Shown here: piece after piece, positions 41,765 to 49,928 of the stretch
How the letters are laid out: each line of letters starts with the position of its first letter
Numbering within the stretch: the stretch's first letter is position 1
Translations under genes and position numbers: made by a program
Notes under the pieces: model-generated
What the model was told of the DNA's origin: nothing
The model's database searches: none
What the model saw: the letters and a program-made list of their open reading frames with translations, nothing else
Source: Firm-07 sp045576195
Lineage (GTDB): Bacteria > Bacillota > Clostridia > Oscillospirales > CAG-272
Direction: 5' to 3'
Assembly: GCA_045576195.1 (NCBI GenBank)
Contig: JAZNFZ010000071.1
Span: forward strand, 38,522 to 102,521
Length of the DNA stretch: 64,000 nucleotides

Positions 41765-42487
41765 GTGGCACTCTTTACCATAGCGGACCTTCATCTTTCC
41801 ACCGCATCCGACCATCCTATGGATATCTTCGGCGCAAGGTGGCAAAATTATACCGAAAAGATAAGCAAAAACTGGCGCGCCGTGGTCGGTGAAAATGACA
41901 CCGTGATCGTTCCGGGTGACATTTCCTGGGGGATGACTCTGGAGGAGGCACTGCCCGATCTTGCCTTTATCAACAGTCTACCCGGAAAAAAGCTGCTGGG
42001 AAAAGGAAATCACGACTTTTGGTGGGCAACCGCAGCCAAAATGACCCGCTTTTTTGAGGAGCATCATCTTGATACCCTTTCCCTGCTCTATAATAATGCT
42101 ACGGTGGCTGAAAATTACATTGTATGCGGCACCCGCGGCTGGTTTCTTGAGGAAAACCAGCAGACAACGGTAGGAAATGTAGATTACGAGAAAATCGTCA
42201 ATCGGGAGCTGGCGCGACTGAAGCTCAGCCTTGATGCTGCTGTGGCGTTACAGCAAAACGGTCATAGCGAAAAGGAAATTTTGGTGTTTTTTCACTTTCC
42301 GCCCTGCTGGAGCCACTTTTGCTGCCGCGAGATGTTGGAGCTTCTCTCCTCTTATGGAATCGAGCGCTGCTACTTCGGACATATTCACGGCACCTACGAG
42401 CAATCCCCTGTGATCGATCGCGACGGGCTTGTGCTTCGCCTCATTTCTTCCGATTTTCTCAATTTTGTTCCCCATCGCATCCCATGA
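41765..42487 (+). CDS. metallophosphoesterase
   Basis: Calcineurin-like phosphoesterase of unknown substrate. 240 residues with the full metal site: ADLH (Asp8, His10), PGDISWG near residue 50, GKGNHDFWW near 80, HFPP near 179 and GHIHG near 206. GTG 41765 follows AGAAAGGAG. Single gene; possibly a weak hairpin (42495-42512) with TCTTTTTT ends it. Confidence 0.9.
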   Translation: MALFTIADLHLSTASDHPMDIFGARWQNYTEKISKNWRAVVGENDTVIVPGDISWGMTLEEALPDLAFINSLPGKKLLGKGNHDFWWATAAKMTRFFEEHHLDTLSLLYNNATVAENYIVCGTRGWFLEENQQTTVGNVDYEKIVNRELARLKLSLDAAVALQQNGHSEKEILVFFHFPPCWSHFCCREMLELLSSYGIERCYFGHIHGTYEQSPVIDRDGLVLRLISSDFLNFVPHRIP

Positions 42488-42551
42488 TCGGCAGGAGGCT
42501 TGCATTTGCCTCGCTTTTCTGCTCTTTTTTAGATAATTTTGAGTAAAACTA

Positions 42552-42580
42552 TTGACAAAACTATATAAAATAGGTAAAAT
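42552..42580 (+). promoter_or_regulatory. SigA promoter of tig-clpP-clpX
   Basis: TTGACA at 42552-42557, 17-nt spacer, TAAAAT at 42575-42580. Confidence 0.82.
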
Positions 42581-42621
42581 AAAATTCGTGTGAAATTTTC
42601 TAACTGTGGAGGAAAATAAAA

Positions 42622-43974
42622 ATGAAGTTGATCAAGGCTGAAAAAATCGAGAAGAGCCAATACGAGCTGCAGATCTCGGTTGATAAGGCAACCTTCGACG
42701 AGGCCGTAAACAAGGCCTATCAGAAGGAAGGGAAAAAGATGAGCGTTCCCGGCTTCCGTAAAGGCAAGGCTCCTCGCTCTATCATCGAAAAAATGTACGG
42801 CAAGGGCGTATTCTACGAAACCGCCATCAACGACATCATCCCCGGCGTATACAGCGATGCAGTTGCCGAGTCCGGCATCTCCCCCGTTGCACAGCCCGAT
42901 TTTGATATTGTCTCCCTTGATGACGAGGGACTGGTTCTTTCCGCCAAGGTGTTTGTAAAGCCTGAGATCGAGCTTTCCGATTACGTCGGCCTTACGGCAA
43001 CCCGCACTGTTGCTCCCGTTGAGGAGAGCGAGCTTGAGGCGGAGATCAACACGGTGCGCGAGAGAAACTCCCGCGAGACCGAAGTGCTTGGCCGTGCAGC
43101 CGAAATAGGCGACACCGCTGTAATTGATTACGAGGGCTTCTGTGACGGCGTTGCCTTTGAGGGTGGCAAGGGTGAGGACTATGCCCTCAAGCTCGGCTCC
43201 AACACCTTTATTCCCGGCTTTGAGGAGCAGATCGTCGGCAAGAAGATCGACGAGGAGTTTGACGTTAACGTCACCTTCCCCACCGAGTACCACGCTGCGG
43301 ATTTGGCCGGCAAGGAGGCCGTATTCAAGTGCAAGCTGCACGCTCTGACTCACGTGGATCTTCCCGATCTTGACGATGATTTTGCAAAGGATGTTTCCGA
43401 ATTTGACACCTTTGATGAATACAAGGCCGATCTGAAGGCAAAGATCGAAAAGAGACATGCTGACAGTGCCGAAAACGCCGTAAGCGAGCAGCTGATCGAT
43501 GCTCTGATCTCCAAGTATGACACCGAGGTGATCCCTGCCCCGATGTTCGATGCCGAGACCGAGAACTTCCTGCGCGATTATGATAACCGTCTCAGAATGT
43601 CGGGCCTTGATCTCAACACCTATATCAAGTATACCGGTATGACGCTGGAGCAGCTCCGCGACCAGTTCCGCCCTCAGGCAGAGCGCCAGGTCAAGGCTCG
43701 CCTTGCCCTTGAAAAGGTGGCTGAGCTTGAGAACATCACCGCCGATGAGAACGATCTTAACGAAGAATACGAGCGTATTGCCAATGCATACAATATGCCG
43801 ATCGACCAGGTTAAGGAAAGCGTTCCTGCCGATGCGATCGCTGAGGATATGAAGGTGAAAAAGGCAATCGACTTCATCCGCGAGAAGGCTGTTGTAACCG
43901 ACGCTGCTCCCGAGGAGAAGGCTCCTGCGGCTGAAAAAAAGCCCAGAACAAAGGCAAAAAAGACGGAAGAGTGA
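42622..43974 (+). CDS. tig: trigger factor, ribosome-bound chaperone and prolyl isomerase
   Basis: Helps nascent chains fold at the ribosome exit. 450 residues: ribosome-binding signature PGFRKGKAP near residues 45-53, an FKBP-type domain (about 150-240, GDTAVIDYEGFCDG to VFKCKLHAL), and a helical C-terminal chaperone domain. The tail is Lys/Ala/Glu-rich. AACTGTGGAGG precedes the ATG. The tig-clpP-clpX order is the common conserved one. Confidence 0.96.
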   Translation: MKLIKAEKIEKSQYELQISVDKATFDEAVNKAYQKEGKKMSVPGFRKGKAPRSIIEKMYGKGVFYETAINDIIPGVYSDAVAESGISPVAQPDFDIVSLDDEGLVLSAKVFVKPEIELSDYVGLTATRTVAPVEESELEAEINTVRERNSRETEVLGRAAEIGDTAVIDYEGFCDGVAFEGGKGEDYALKLGSNTFIPGFEEQIVGKKIDEEFDVNVTFPTEYHAADLAGKEAVFKCKLHALTHVDLPDLDDDFAKDVSEFDTFDEYKADLKAKIEKRHADSAENAVSEQLIDALISKYDTEVIPAPMFDAETENFLRDYDNRLRMSGLDLNTYIKYTGMTLEQLRDQFRPQAERQVKARLALEKVAELENITADENDLNEEYERIANAYNMPIDQVKESVPADAIAEDMKVKKAIDFIREKAVVTDAAPEEKAPAAEKKPRTKAKKTEE

Positions 43975-43985
43975 TTGTTTCTATG

Positions 43986-44014
43986 GGTAGCCGCGGCATA
44001 CGTCCGCGGCTACC
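43986..44014 (+). other. hairpin between tig and clpP
   Basis: A perfect 11-bp GC-rich stem (43986-43996 with 44004-44014) and 7-nt loop, not followed by a T-run. It may be an RNA processing or stability element, or a weak terminator. Confidence 0.6.
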
Positions 44015-44060
44015 GCGCTATTTACACAAAATATCTAAAAATGGAGGTTTTTGAAAAATT

Positions 44061-44666
44061 ATGATGGATTTTTACCGCAATAATGCTTTGGTTCCTATGG
44101 TTGTGGAGCAAACAGGCCACGGCGAGCGCTCCTTTGATATTTTCTCTCGCCTGCTCAACGACCGTATCATATTCCTCTCCGACGAGGTCAACGACACCAC
44201 CGCTTCCCTTGTGGTGGCACAGATGCTTTTTCTTGAAGCGCAGGATCCCGATAAGGATATCTCCTTTTATATCAACAGCCCCGGTGGCTCTGTCACCGCA
44301 GGCATGGCGATTTATGACACGATGAACTACATCAAATGTGATGTTTCTACGATCTGCATCGGTATGGCCGCTTCTATGGGTGCATTCCTGCTCTCCTCCG
44401 GTGCCAAGGGCAAGCGTCTGGCGCTTCCCAACAGCGAAATTATGATCCACCAGCCTCTTGGCGGCGCCAAGGGTCAGGCATCCGACATCAAGATCCAGGC
44501 AGAGCTGATCCTCCGCACCCGCGACACGCTCAATCGCATCCTGGCTGCCAATACAGGCAAAACCGTAAAGGAGATCGCACGCGACACCGAGAGAGACAAT
44601 TATATGACAGCCAACGAGGCGCTGGCTTACGGCCTTGTGGATAAGGTTCTTGAAAAACGCGCTTAA
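44061..44666 (+). CDS. clpP: ATP-dependent Clp protease proteolytic subunit
   Basis: Serine protease that forms the Clp degradation chamber. 201 residues with the triad Ser105 (GMAASMGAFL), His130 (EIMIHQP) and Asp179 (DTERDNYM). Two ATGs, 44061 and 44064; GGAGG at 44043-44047 is somewhat distant from both. Works with ClpX, encoded 21 nt downstream. Confidence 0.96.
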   Translation: MMDFYRNNALVPMVVEQTGHGERSFDIFSRLLNDRIIFLSDEVNDTTASLVVAQMLFLEAQDPDKDISFYINSPGGSVTAGMAIYDTMNYIKCDVSTICIGMAASMGAFLLSSGAKGKRLALPNSEIMIHQPLGGAKGQASDIKIQAELILRTRDTLNRILAANTGKTVKEIARDTERDNYMTANEALAYGLVDKVLEKRA

Positions 44667-44687
44667 AAACTTTTTGTGAGGTAATTC

Positions 44688-46010
44688 ATGGCAAACACAA
44701 CTTCCAATAAGGGAACGGGACACTCGTCACGCTACTGCTCCTTCTGCGGGCGAAATGAGACCCAAGCCAATTATCTGATCCCCTCGCCCACCGGACTCTA
44801 TATTTGCGATTTCTGTGTGGATGCCTGCGCCGATCTGATCGACGAGACCGAAGCAGTTCAGAATGCTCATCCCAAATTCACGCTGGATAATCTCCCCCGC
44901 CCCAGCCAGATCAAATCAGGCCTTGACCAGTATGTCATCGGCCAGGATGAAGCGAAAATGGCGCTTTCCGTGGCGGTATACAACCACTACAAGCGCGTGC
45001 TTTATGCAGAGAGCCAGGGTGTCGAACAGGGCAAAAAGAAGAATGCCGCAGCAAAGGAAGAGCCCGATGTTGAGCTGCAGAAAAGCAACGTGCTTTTGCT
45101 CGGCCCCACGGGTGTGGGTAAAACCTATCTTGCCCAAACGCTTGCCAAAATGCTGGAAGTGCCGTTTGCCATTGCCGATGCCACTACACTGACCGAGGCG
45201 GGTTATGTTGGCGAGGATGTGGAAAACATTCTGCTTCGCCTGATTCAGGCTGCCGATTTCGATATTTCCCTGGCCGAGCGCGGCATCATTTATATTGACG
45301 AGATCGACAAGATCTCGCGCAAAAGCGAAAACCGCTCGATCACCCGAGACGTTTCGGGCGAAGGTGTGCAGCAGGCTCTGCTCAAAATTCTGGAGGGCAC
45401 GGTTGCCAATGTTCCTCCGCAGGGCGGCCGCAAGCATCCCAACCAGGAGTTTATTCAAATCAATACCAAAAACATTCTCTTTATCTGTGGCGGCGCCTTT
45501 GACGGCCTTGGCGATATTATTGAAAAGCGCAAGGGCAATCAAACCGTTGGCTTTGGCGGCGAGATCCTCAAAAAAGCAGAAAAAGACAAAATCGGCATTT
45601 TCAAGGATGCCCTCCCTCACGACATCGTGAAATACGGCCTGATCCCCGAGCTGGTTGGCCGAATTCCCGTGATCGTGGCGCTTTCCGACCTGGATGCAGA
45701 TGCGCTGGTTCGCATCATCAGCGAGCCAAAGAATTCCCTGGTCCGCCAATACCAAAAGCTCTTTGAAATGGACGGTGTTCGCCTTCGCTTTACCGAGGAT
45801 GCCATGCGGGCCATTGCCGAGCTTGCCATTGAGCGCAAAACGGGTGCCAGAGGCCTCCGCGCTATTATGGAAAGCATTATGCAGCCCACCATGTATGAAA
45901 TTCCCTCCCGCAAGGATGTGGCAGAGGTCCTGATCACTGCCGACACCGTAAGGGGAAAGGAAAAGCCCACCTATATTCTGCTTCGCGACCTTGCCAAGGC
46001 GCAGGCATAA
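44688..46010 (+). CDS. clpX: Clp protease ATPase subunit ClpX
   Basis: Unfoldase that feeds substrates to ClpP. 440 residues: N-terminal zinc domain (Cys 17, 20, 40, 43), AAA+ core with Walker A GPTGVGKT, Walker B IIYIDEIDKI, and the ClpP-docking segment near LKKAEKDKIGIF. The sensor-2 region GARGLRAI is intact. It ends in a terminator at 46015. Confidence 0.96.
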   Translation: MANTTSNKGTGHSSRYCSFCGRNETQANYLIPSPTGLYICDFCVDACADLIDETEAVQNAHPKFTLDNLPRPSQIKSGLDQYVIGQDEAKMALSVAVYNHYKRVLYAESQGVEQGKKKNAAAKEEPDVELQKSNVLLLGPTGVGKTYLAQTLAKMLEVPFAIADATTLTEAGYVGEDVENILLRLIQAADFDISLAERGIIYIDEIDKISRKSENRSITRDVSGEGVQQALLKILEGTVANVPPQGGRKHPNQEFIQINTKNILFICGGAFDGLGDIIEKRKGNQTVGFGGEILKKAEKDKIGIFKDALPHDIVKYGLIPELVGRIPVIVALSDLDADALVRIISEPKNSLVRQYQKLFEMDGVRLRFTEDAMRAIAELAIERKTGARGLRAIMESIMQPTMYEIPSRKDVAEVLITADTVRGKEKPTYILLRDLAKAQA

Positions 46011-46014
46011 CCGA

Positions 46015-46045
46015 AATGCCACCGACCCGCCGTCGGTGGCATTTT
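46015..46045 (+). terminator. intrinsic terminator after clpX
   Basis: A 12-bp stem (46015-46026 with 46032-46043), 5-nt loop, followed by TT. The T-run partly lies in the stem. Confidence 0.72.
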
Positions 46046-46068
46046 CACATATAACCGATTGAAATGGC

Positions 46069-46097
46069 TTGATTTTTTCTTTTTTATGTGATAAAAT
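46069..46097 (+). promoter_or_regulatory. SigA-type promoter for the 46160 gene
   Basis: TTGATT at 46069-46074, 17-nt spacer, TAAAAT at 46092-46097. Confidence 0.65.
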
Positions 46098-46159
46098 AAG
46101 AGTGGTATTTGTTGCATATCGGCTTTTCGCGCCTCTTATATTGAAAGAGGGGTGAAAAT

Positions 46160-46675
46160 ATGAAATATCCAAGAGCGAAAACCGACGATAAAAATTTGAC
46201 CTTTCGCCTTTTTTGCCGATTTTTATGCATCTATACCGCAGGAATGCCGATAGCCTCGCTCATTCTTCGCGTGCTTCCGTTCCTTCGGGCATTCGGCCTT
46301 GCTGTCGAAAAAGCAGAGCTTCTGTTTTTCCTTCTTGCGCTTCTCGCCTCGTTTTTAACGGTAGCGATCCCCTTTCTCGTTGCGGTGACGGCCGCAAAAT
46401 CCTTTTACGATCTTTTGCTTGTGCAGCACCTGATCAAATTAACCAAATGCGGACAGCGCTCGCTGCTCTCCTTTAACGCGGTGCTTTTTCTTTTGATTGC
46501 CACAGCTCTACTCTTTTTCATCACCGCCGCCCGTGCGGTGCGCTTTTCGTTTTATACCGAAAAGCAAAATCTCTCGTTGCTGCTCTCCCGCCGCTTTTGG
46601 CGGTATTTTACCGAGTGTATCATCTGCACTGCTGTTGCGGCCGTGCAATCTCTTTTGTTATCAATTCTTTGTTAA
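46160..46675 (+). CDS. membrane protein of unknown function
   Basis: 171 residues, about four transmembrane helices (roughly 18-40, 49-72, 100-123, 148-168) joined by basic loops (LIKLTKCGQR, LLSRRFWRYF). No family recognised. GAGGGGTGAAAAT supplies a ribosome binding site for ATG 46160. The DUF624-like gene follows 24 nt downstream, suggesting a two-gene operon. Confidence 0.72.
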   Translation: MKYPRAKTDDKNLTFRLFCRFLCIYTAGMPIASLILRVLPFLRAFGLAVEKAELLFFLLALLASFLTVAIPFLVAVTAAKSFYDLLLVQHLIKLTKCGQRSLLSFNAVLFLLIATALLFFITAARAVRFSFYTEKQNLSLLLSRRFWRYFTECIICTAVAAVQSLLLSILC

Positions 46676-46699
46676 GCCCTTTTGCAGAAAGGAAACATA

Positions 46700-47680
46700 A
46701 TGGAAAATAAAAAACGCAGTTGGTTTGACCGCGGGAATGATCGCCCCGATGCCACCATCGAGGACACCACTCCCAACCTGAAATTTTTCTTCAAGCAGCT
46801 TTTCCGAAAATTCGGCAAGCTGATCACTCTCAATCTTCTAATGCTCTTTCAGGTATTGCCTGCCGTTGTCATTGCCTTTATTTACATCTACAGCCCAAAG
46901 CTTACCATGATAGAAAGCGGGCTGTTTGCCCCCTTGCTCGGTGCCCAAACAGCTACCTCATCACCCCTGGCGGCGTTGCTGCTTGGCGCGGTTGGCTATC
47001 AGAGCGGCGTGCCGACCCTTACCACGGGGCGCTTGGTGGTCATTCTTGTGTTGCTTGGCATCACCGCCCTTACCTGGGGGTGGCAAAACGTAGGCGCTGC
47101 CTACAATCTGCGAAGCCTGGTGCGCGGTGACTCCTTCTTTTTGGTTTCCGACTATTTTTATGCCATTGGCCGCAATCTAAAACAAGGCTTCTTCTTCGGC
47201 TTGCTCGATCTGCTTATCATGGGCGTGCTGGGATTTGACTTCTTTTACTTTTCCTCCTATCCCGAGCAGGCTTTTGCAGGTGTGATGTATGTGGTGATCA
47301 TTGCCCTTGGCATCCTTTACCTTGTCATGCGCTTTTACATTTACACCATGATGATCACCTTTGATCTCTCGGTCTTCAAGCTCCTTAAAAATGCATTGAT
47401 CTTTACGGTGCTTGGCATCAAGCGAAACTTGATGGCACTGCTGGGAATTGCGCTTCTCGTTGTGCTGAATTTTGTCGCGATCATGCTGGGGCTCTCGGTA
47501 GGCTTCTCTGCCCCTCTTGTGTTCCCGCTGTTCTACCTTCCCGCGCTACTTGGATTTATCGCGACCTATGCCGCTTACCCTTGCATCAAGCGCTACATGA
47601 TCGACCCCTATGAGTCGGAGAACACCTCCGACCCACAGGAGACCGATTCCACTACCCCTCAAGCAGCTGACTCACCGTAA
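46700..47680 (+). CDS. multi-helix membrane protein, DUF624-like
   Basis: 326 residues with six or more transmembrane helices after a soluble N-terminus (residues 1-40). The stretch NLKFFFKQLFRKFGKLITLN and the helix pattern recall DUF624/YesL membrane proteins, at low certainty. I chose ATG 46700, after AGAAAGGAAA, over the frame opening at 46682. The C-terminus is an acidic, Thr/Pro-rich tail. Its last 29 nt overlap the end of the convergent deacetylase gene at 47652. Confidence 0.7.
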   Translation: MENKKRSWFDRGNDRPDATIEDTTPNLKFFFKQLFRKFGKLITLNLLMLFQVLPAVVIAFIYIYSPKLTMIESGLFAPLLGAQTATSSPLAALLLGAVGYQSGVPTLTTGRLVVILVLLGITALTWGWQNVGAAYNLRSLVRGDSFFLVSDYFYAIGRNLKQGFFFGLLDLLIMGVLGFDFFYFSSYPEQAFAGVMYVVIIALGILYLVMRFYIYTMMITFDLSVFKLLKNALIFTVLGIKRNLMALLGIALLVVLNFVAIMLGLSVGFSAPLVFPLFYLPALLGFIATYAAYPCIKRYMIDPYESENTSDPQETDSTTPQAADSP

Positions 47681-48341
47681 CAAACTCAAAGCCCGACTCC
47701 TGAAGCATGGGAATGATTTTTCTCAATGCCTTGGGGGTTGGGCTGTTTTTGCCGATGAAATCGTGCATCAGAATGATCGAGCCGTCCTTCGTGTTTTTTC
47801 TGACATTTTCACAGATCTCCGCAATCGGCGTGTGCGCCCAATCGCGGGTATCCACACTCCACATAATAATGGGGTAGCCGTTTTTTTCGCAAAAGGATTT
47901 GCTGATCTCGGAGCAGGCACCCTCCGGCGGGCGAAATAGCCGCGGCTCCTTGCCGATGATTCGCTTCACCGCATCGGAGCAGCGCAAAAGATCCTTTTCA
48001 AATGCCGCCGCACTGAGCTTTGACACGTGATAATGATTGTAGGTGTGGTTGCCGATCTCGTGCCCCTCGCGAGAGGCGCGAAGCAGGAGCTCGGGATAGG
48101 TCTCGGCGTTGACCCCTACTACAAAAAAGGTGGCGGAGACCCCGTATTCTGTCAAAATATCAAGAATTTCCGCTGTATAGCGCGGGTGCGGACCGTCATC
48201 AAAGGTCAGAGCCACCCGTTTTTCCTCCGAGCTGCCCGTATGATGATAAATGATCTGCGGTGCGGCGCTCACTCGCATGCTGCCAAGCAGCACGGTAACA
48301 ACAAGAAAGAACGCCGCCGTGACCCTTATGCGCCCCCGCAT
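47652..48341 (-). CDS. polysaccharide deacetylase, PdaB-like
   Basis: Removes N-acetyl groups from a cell-wall polysaccharide. 229 residues: signal peptide (residues 1-27), then the NodB domain with LTFDDGPHP, GNHTYNHYH (metal His pair), RPPEGACS, VDTRDW and LMHD. It overlaps pdaA upstream by 16 nt, so the two are coupled; this suggests a spore-cortex role like that of PdaB, but that is context only. Converges on the DUF624-like gene with a 29-bp overlap. Confidence 0.86.
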   Translation of the reverse strand: MRGRIRVTAAFFLVVTVLLGSMRVSAAPQIIYHHTGSSEEKRVALTFDDGPHPRYTAEILDILTEYGVSATFFVVGVNAETYPELLLRASREGHEIGNHTYNHYHVSKLSAAAFEKDLLRCSDAVKRIIGKEPRLFRPPEGACSEISKSFCEKNGYPIIMWSVDTRDWAHTPIAEICENVRKNTKDGSIILMHDFIGKNSPTPKALRKIIPMLQESGFEFVTVSQLLEG

Positions 48342-49108
48342 AGCTCATCCAATGTGCCAAACCGATAGCCCTCCCCGCGGAGCGTGTCGATCAGCCAAGG
48401 CAGGATCTCGGCATTAGTGGCAGAGGTTGGGTGCAGTAGCAGCACCGCACCGTTGTGGATATGCTTCAAGATATGCTCCAACGCCGCTGATGGGGCCATT
48501 TGCTTTTGGTTATCCCAATCGGCATAGGCAAAGCTCCAGAACACCGTGCGGTAACCAAGGCGATTGACCGTCTCAAGGAGGCCTCTTGAAAAGCTCCCCT
48601 CGGGCGGCCTGAAATACCGCGCAAGCGGCTTCCCCGTCATTGCAAGAACCGCTTCCTCAAGCTCGGAAAGCTCCGTCTTTATCTTTTCTTCGCTTGCATG
48701 TGCCAAATTGGGATGATGGGCGGTATGGTTACAGACAAGGTGCCCCTCCTCCATCATCCGACAAACAAGCTCGGTGTTGGCCGTTACCAGATGCTTCAGA
48801 ACAAAAAATGCACCCGAGGCCTCCTTTTCGCGCAGTGCATCCAGCACCTTTTCCACATTTCCGTTTTCATACCCCGCATCAAAGGTGAGATAGACCACCT
48901 TTTCTTCGGCATTGTCGCCGTGGTTGCGGTCGATATAATACCCTCCAAGCTCCTCCACAAAGGAAAATTCGGGTATCGGCGCGATCTGCCGATGCTCGCT
49001 GTTTTTTTTACAATACCAGTGCAGCTCCTTTTCTGCTGCGCTGATCGGTGCGATCAGCAAGAACAGCAGCAGAGCAAAGGAAAGCACCGCTTTTAATTCT
49101 TTTTTCAT
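48326..49108 (-). CDS. pdaA: PdaA-type N-acetylmuramic acid deacetylase (delta-lactam formation)
   Basis: Deacetylates muramic acid after CwlD has removed the peptide, giving the cortex-specific muramic lactam. 260 residues from the ATG at 49108 (GGGGGTGA upstream); the frame opens 126 nt earlier. Signal peptide residues 1-22. The first NodB motif reads TFDAGYENG, the PdaA-type variant of TFDDGP, followed by CNHTAHHPN, RPPEGSFS, AYADWD and LLHP. A weak SigG-like promoter precedes it. Confidence 0.88.
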   Translation of the reverse strand: MKKELKAVLSFALLLFLLIAPISAAEKELHWYCKKNSEHRQIAPIPEFSFVEELGGYYIDRNHGDNAEEKVVYLTFDAGYENGNVEKVLDALREKEASGAFFVLKHLVTANTELVCRMMEEGHLVCNHTAHHPNLAHASEEKIKTELSELEEAVLAMTGKPLARYFRPPEGSFSRGLLETVNRLGYRTVFWSFAYADWDNQKQMAPSAALEHILKHIHNGAVLLLHPTSATNAEILPWLIDTLRGEGYRFGTLDELCGGA

Positions 49109-49126
49109 TCTTTCACCCCCAAAAAA

Positions 49127-49155
49127 TAGTGTGTCTTGCTTTCCTTTTGCTACAC
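49127..49155 (-). promoter_or_regulatory. possible SigG-type promoter of pdaA
   Basis: Minus strand GTGTA (49151-49155), 17-nt spacer, CACACTA (49127-49133): one mismatch in each box against the forespore pattern. In Bacillus pdaA belongs to the SigG regulon. Confidence 0.35.
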
Positions 49156-49173
49156 ACATCAAAAATTGGAGGC

Positions 49174-49228
49174 AAAAAAGCAGCGCCGCCCGATGCACCG
49201 TTATGTGCCGTCGGGCGGCGCTGCTTTT
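49174..49228 (-). terminator. terminator after the 49231 gene
   Basis: A perfect 18-bp stem (49176-49193 with 49211-49228) with an inner GCAC/GTGC pair, followed by TT on the minus strand. One of the strongest hairpins in the window. Confidence 0.85.
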
Positions 49229-49230
49229 GA

Positions 49231-49914
49231 TCAATCAGCAAAATTGTTTTCCTTGCGGTAAAGCGAGGCGGCGTGCTCGCGGATGTAATGAAGGATCCTT
49301 CCCTCAAAAAACTTTTTGTTTTTCACAAAAAAGCTCATGGCGCGCAGCTCCACGCGTTCTCTCTCGCTTCGCTTCATACGGAAGATCAGATCCGCCATTT
49401 TGACGTCGCCTCCGTCTCGCACGGCGCGGCAAAGAAATGCCACCGTCCGATCCTCTGCCGAGAAGAAAACCTCAGGAATCTCCTGTGCGGGGAGCATAGC
49501 CAAGGAATGGAGCATTTTATAGCCAATGAGAGGGGCAAATGCGGGCTCTACCTCAAGCTGTGCGGAAAGAGCCTTGGGAATGCCGCGCCAGAGGAAGGAG
49601 GGACGTGCTACAAAATCCTTTAGATAAAGATTAATGCCCTCGTTGGCAAGCTCAAAGGTCAATTCCTCCTTGGTGAGGCGCTTTTTTCTGCGGCGATCGT
49701 ACAAAAAGAAATTGGGGCGATCCTTGATCTCAAGATACTCCTTGTAGAAGAAGGCGCAGGTGCCCACAAAGCACGCGCACATCACGAGGATGAAAAACAC
49801 GCGCCAAAATCCGCTGTTTGTAATGCTAGCAAAGATAAAAAACAGCACAGCAATTGCCATCAGCAGGCATGCGGCAAGCCTTGTTTCGTTTAAAAAGGAC
49901 TTATTTTTCTTCAT
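49231..49914 (-). CDS. membrane protein of unknown function
   Basis: 227 residues from the ATG at 49914 (GAGGTG at proper distance). Two N-terminal transmembrane helices (about 13-33 and 35-57), then a cytoplasmic part rich in charged and aromatic residues (FFLYDRRRKKRLTKEEL, SERERVELRAMSFF). No family recognised. It follows pcrA by 14 nt, so it should be cotranscribed. Confidence 0.7.
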   Translation of the reverse strand: MKKNKSFLNETRLAACLLMAIAVLFFIFASITNSGFWRVFFILVMCACFVGTCAFFYKEYLEIKDRPNFFLYDRRRKKRLTKEELTFELANEGINLYLKDFVARPSFLWRGIPKALSAQLEVEPAFAPLIGYKMLHSLAMLPAQEIPEVFFSAEDRTVAFLCRAVRDGGDVKMADLIFRMKRSERERVELRAMSFFVKNKKFFEGRILHYIREHAASLYRKENNFAD

Positions 49915-49928
49915 AATAGAACACCTCA

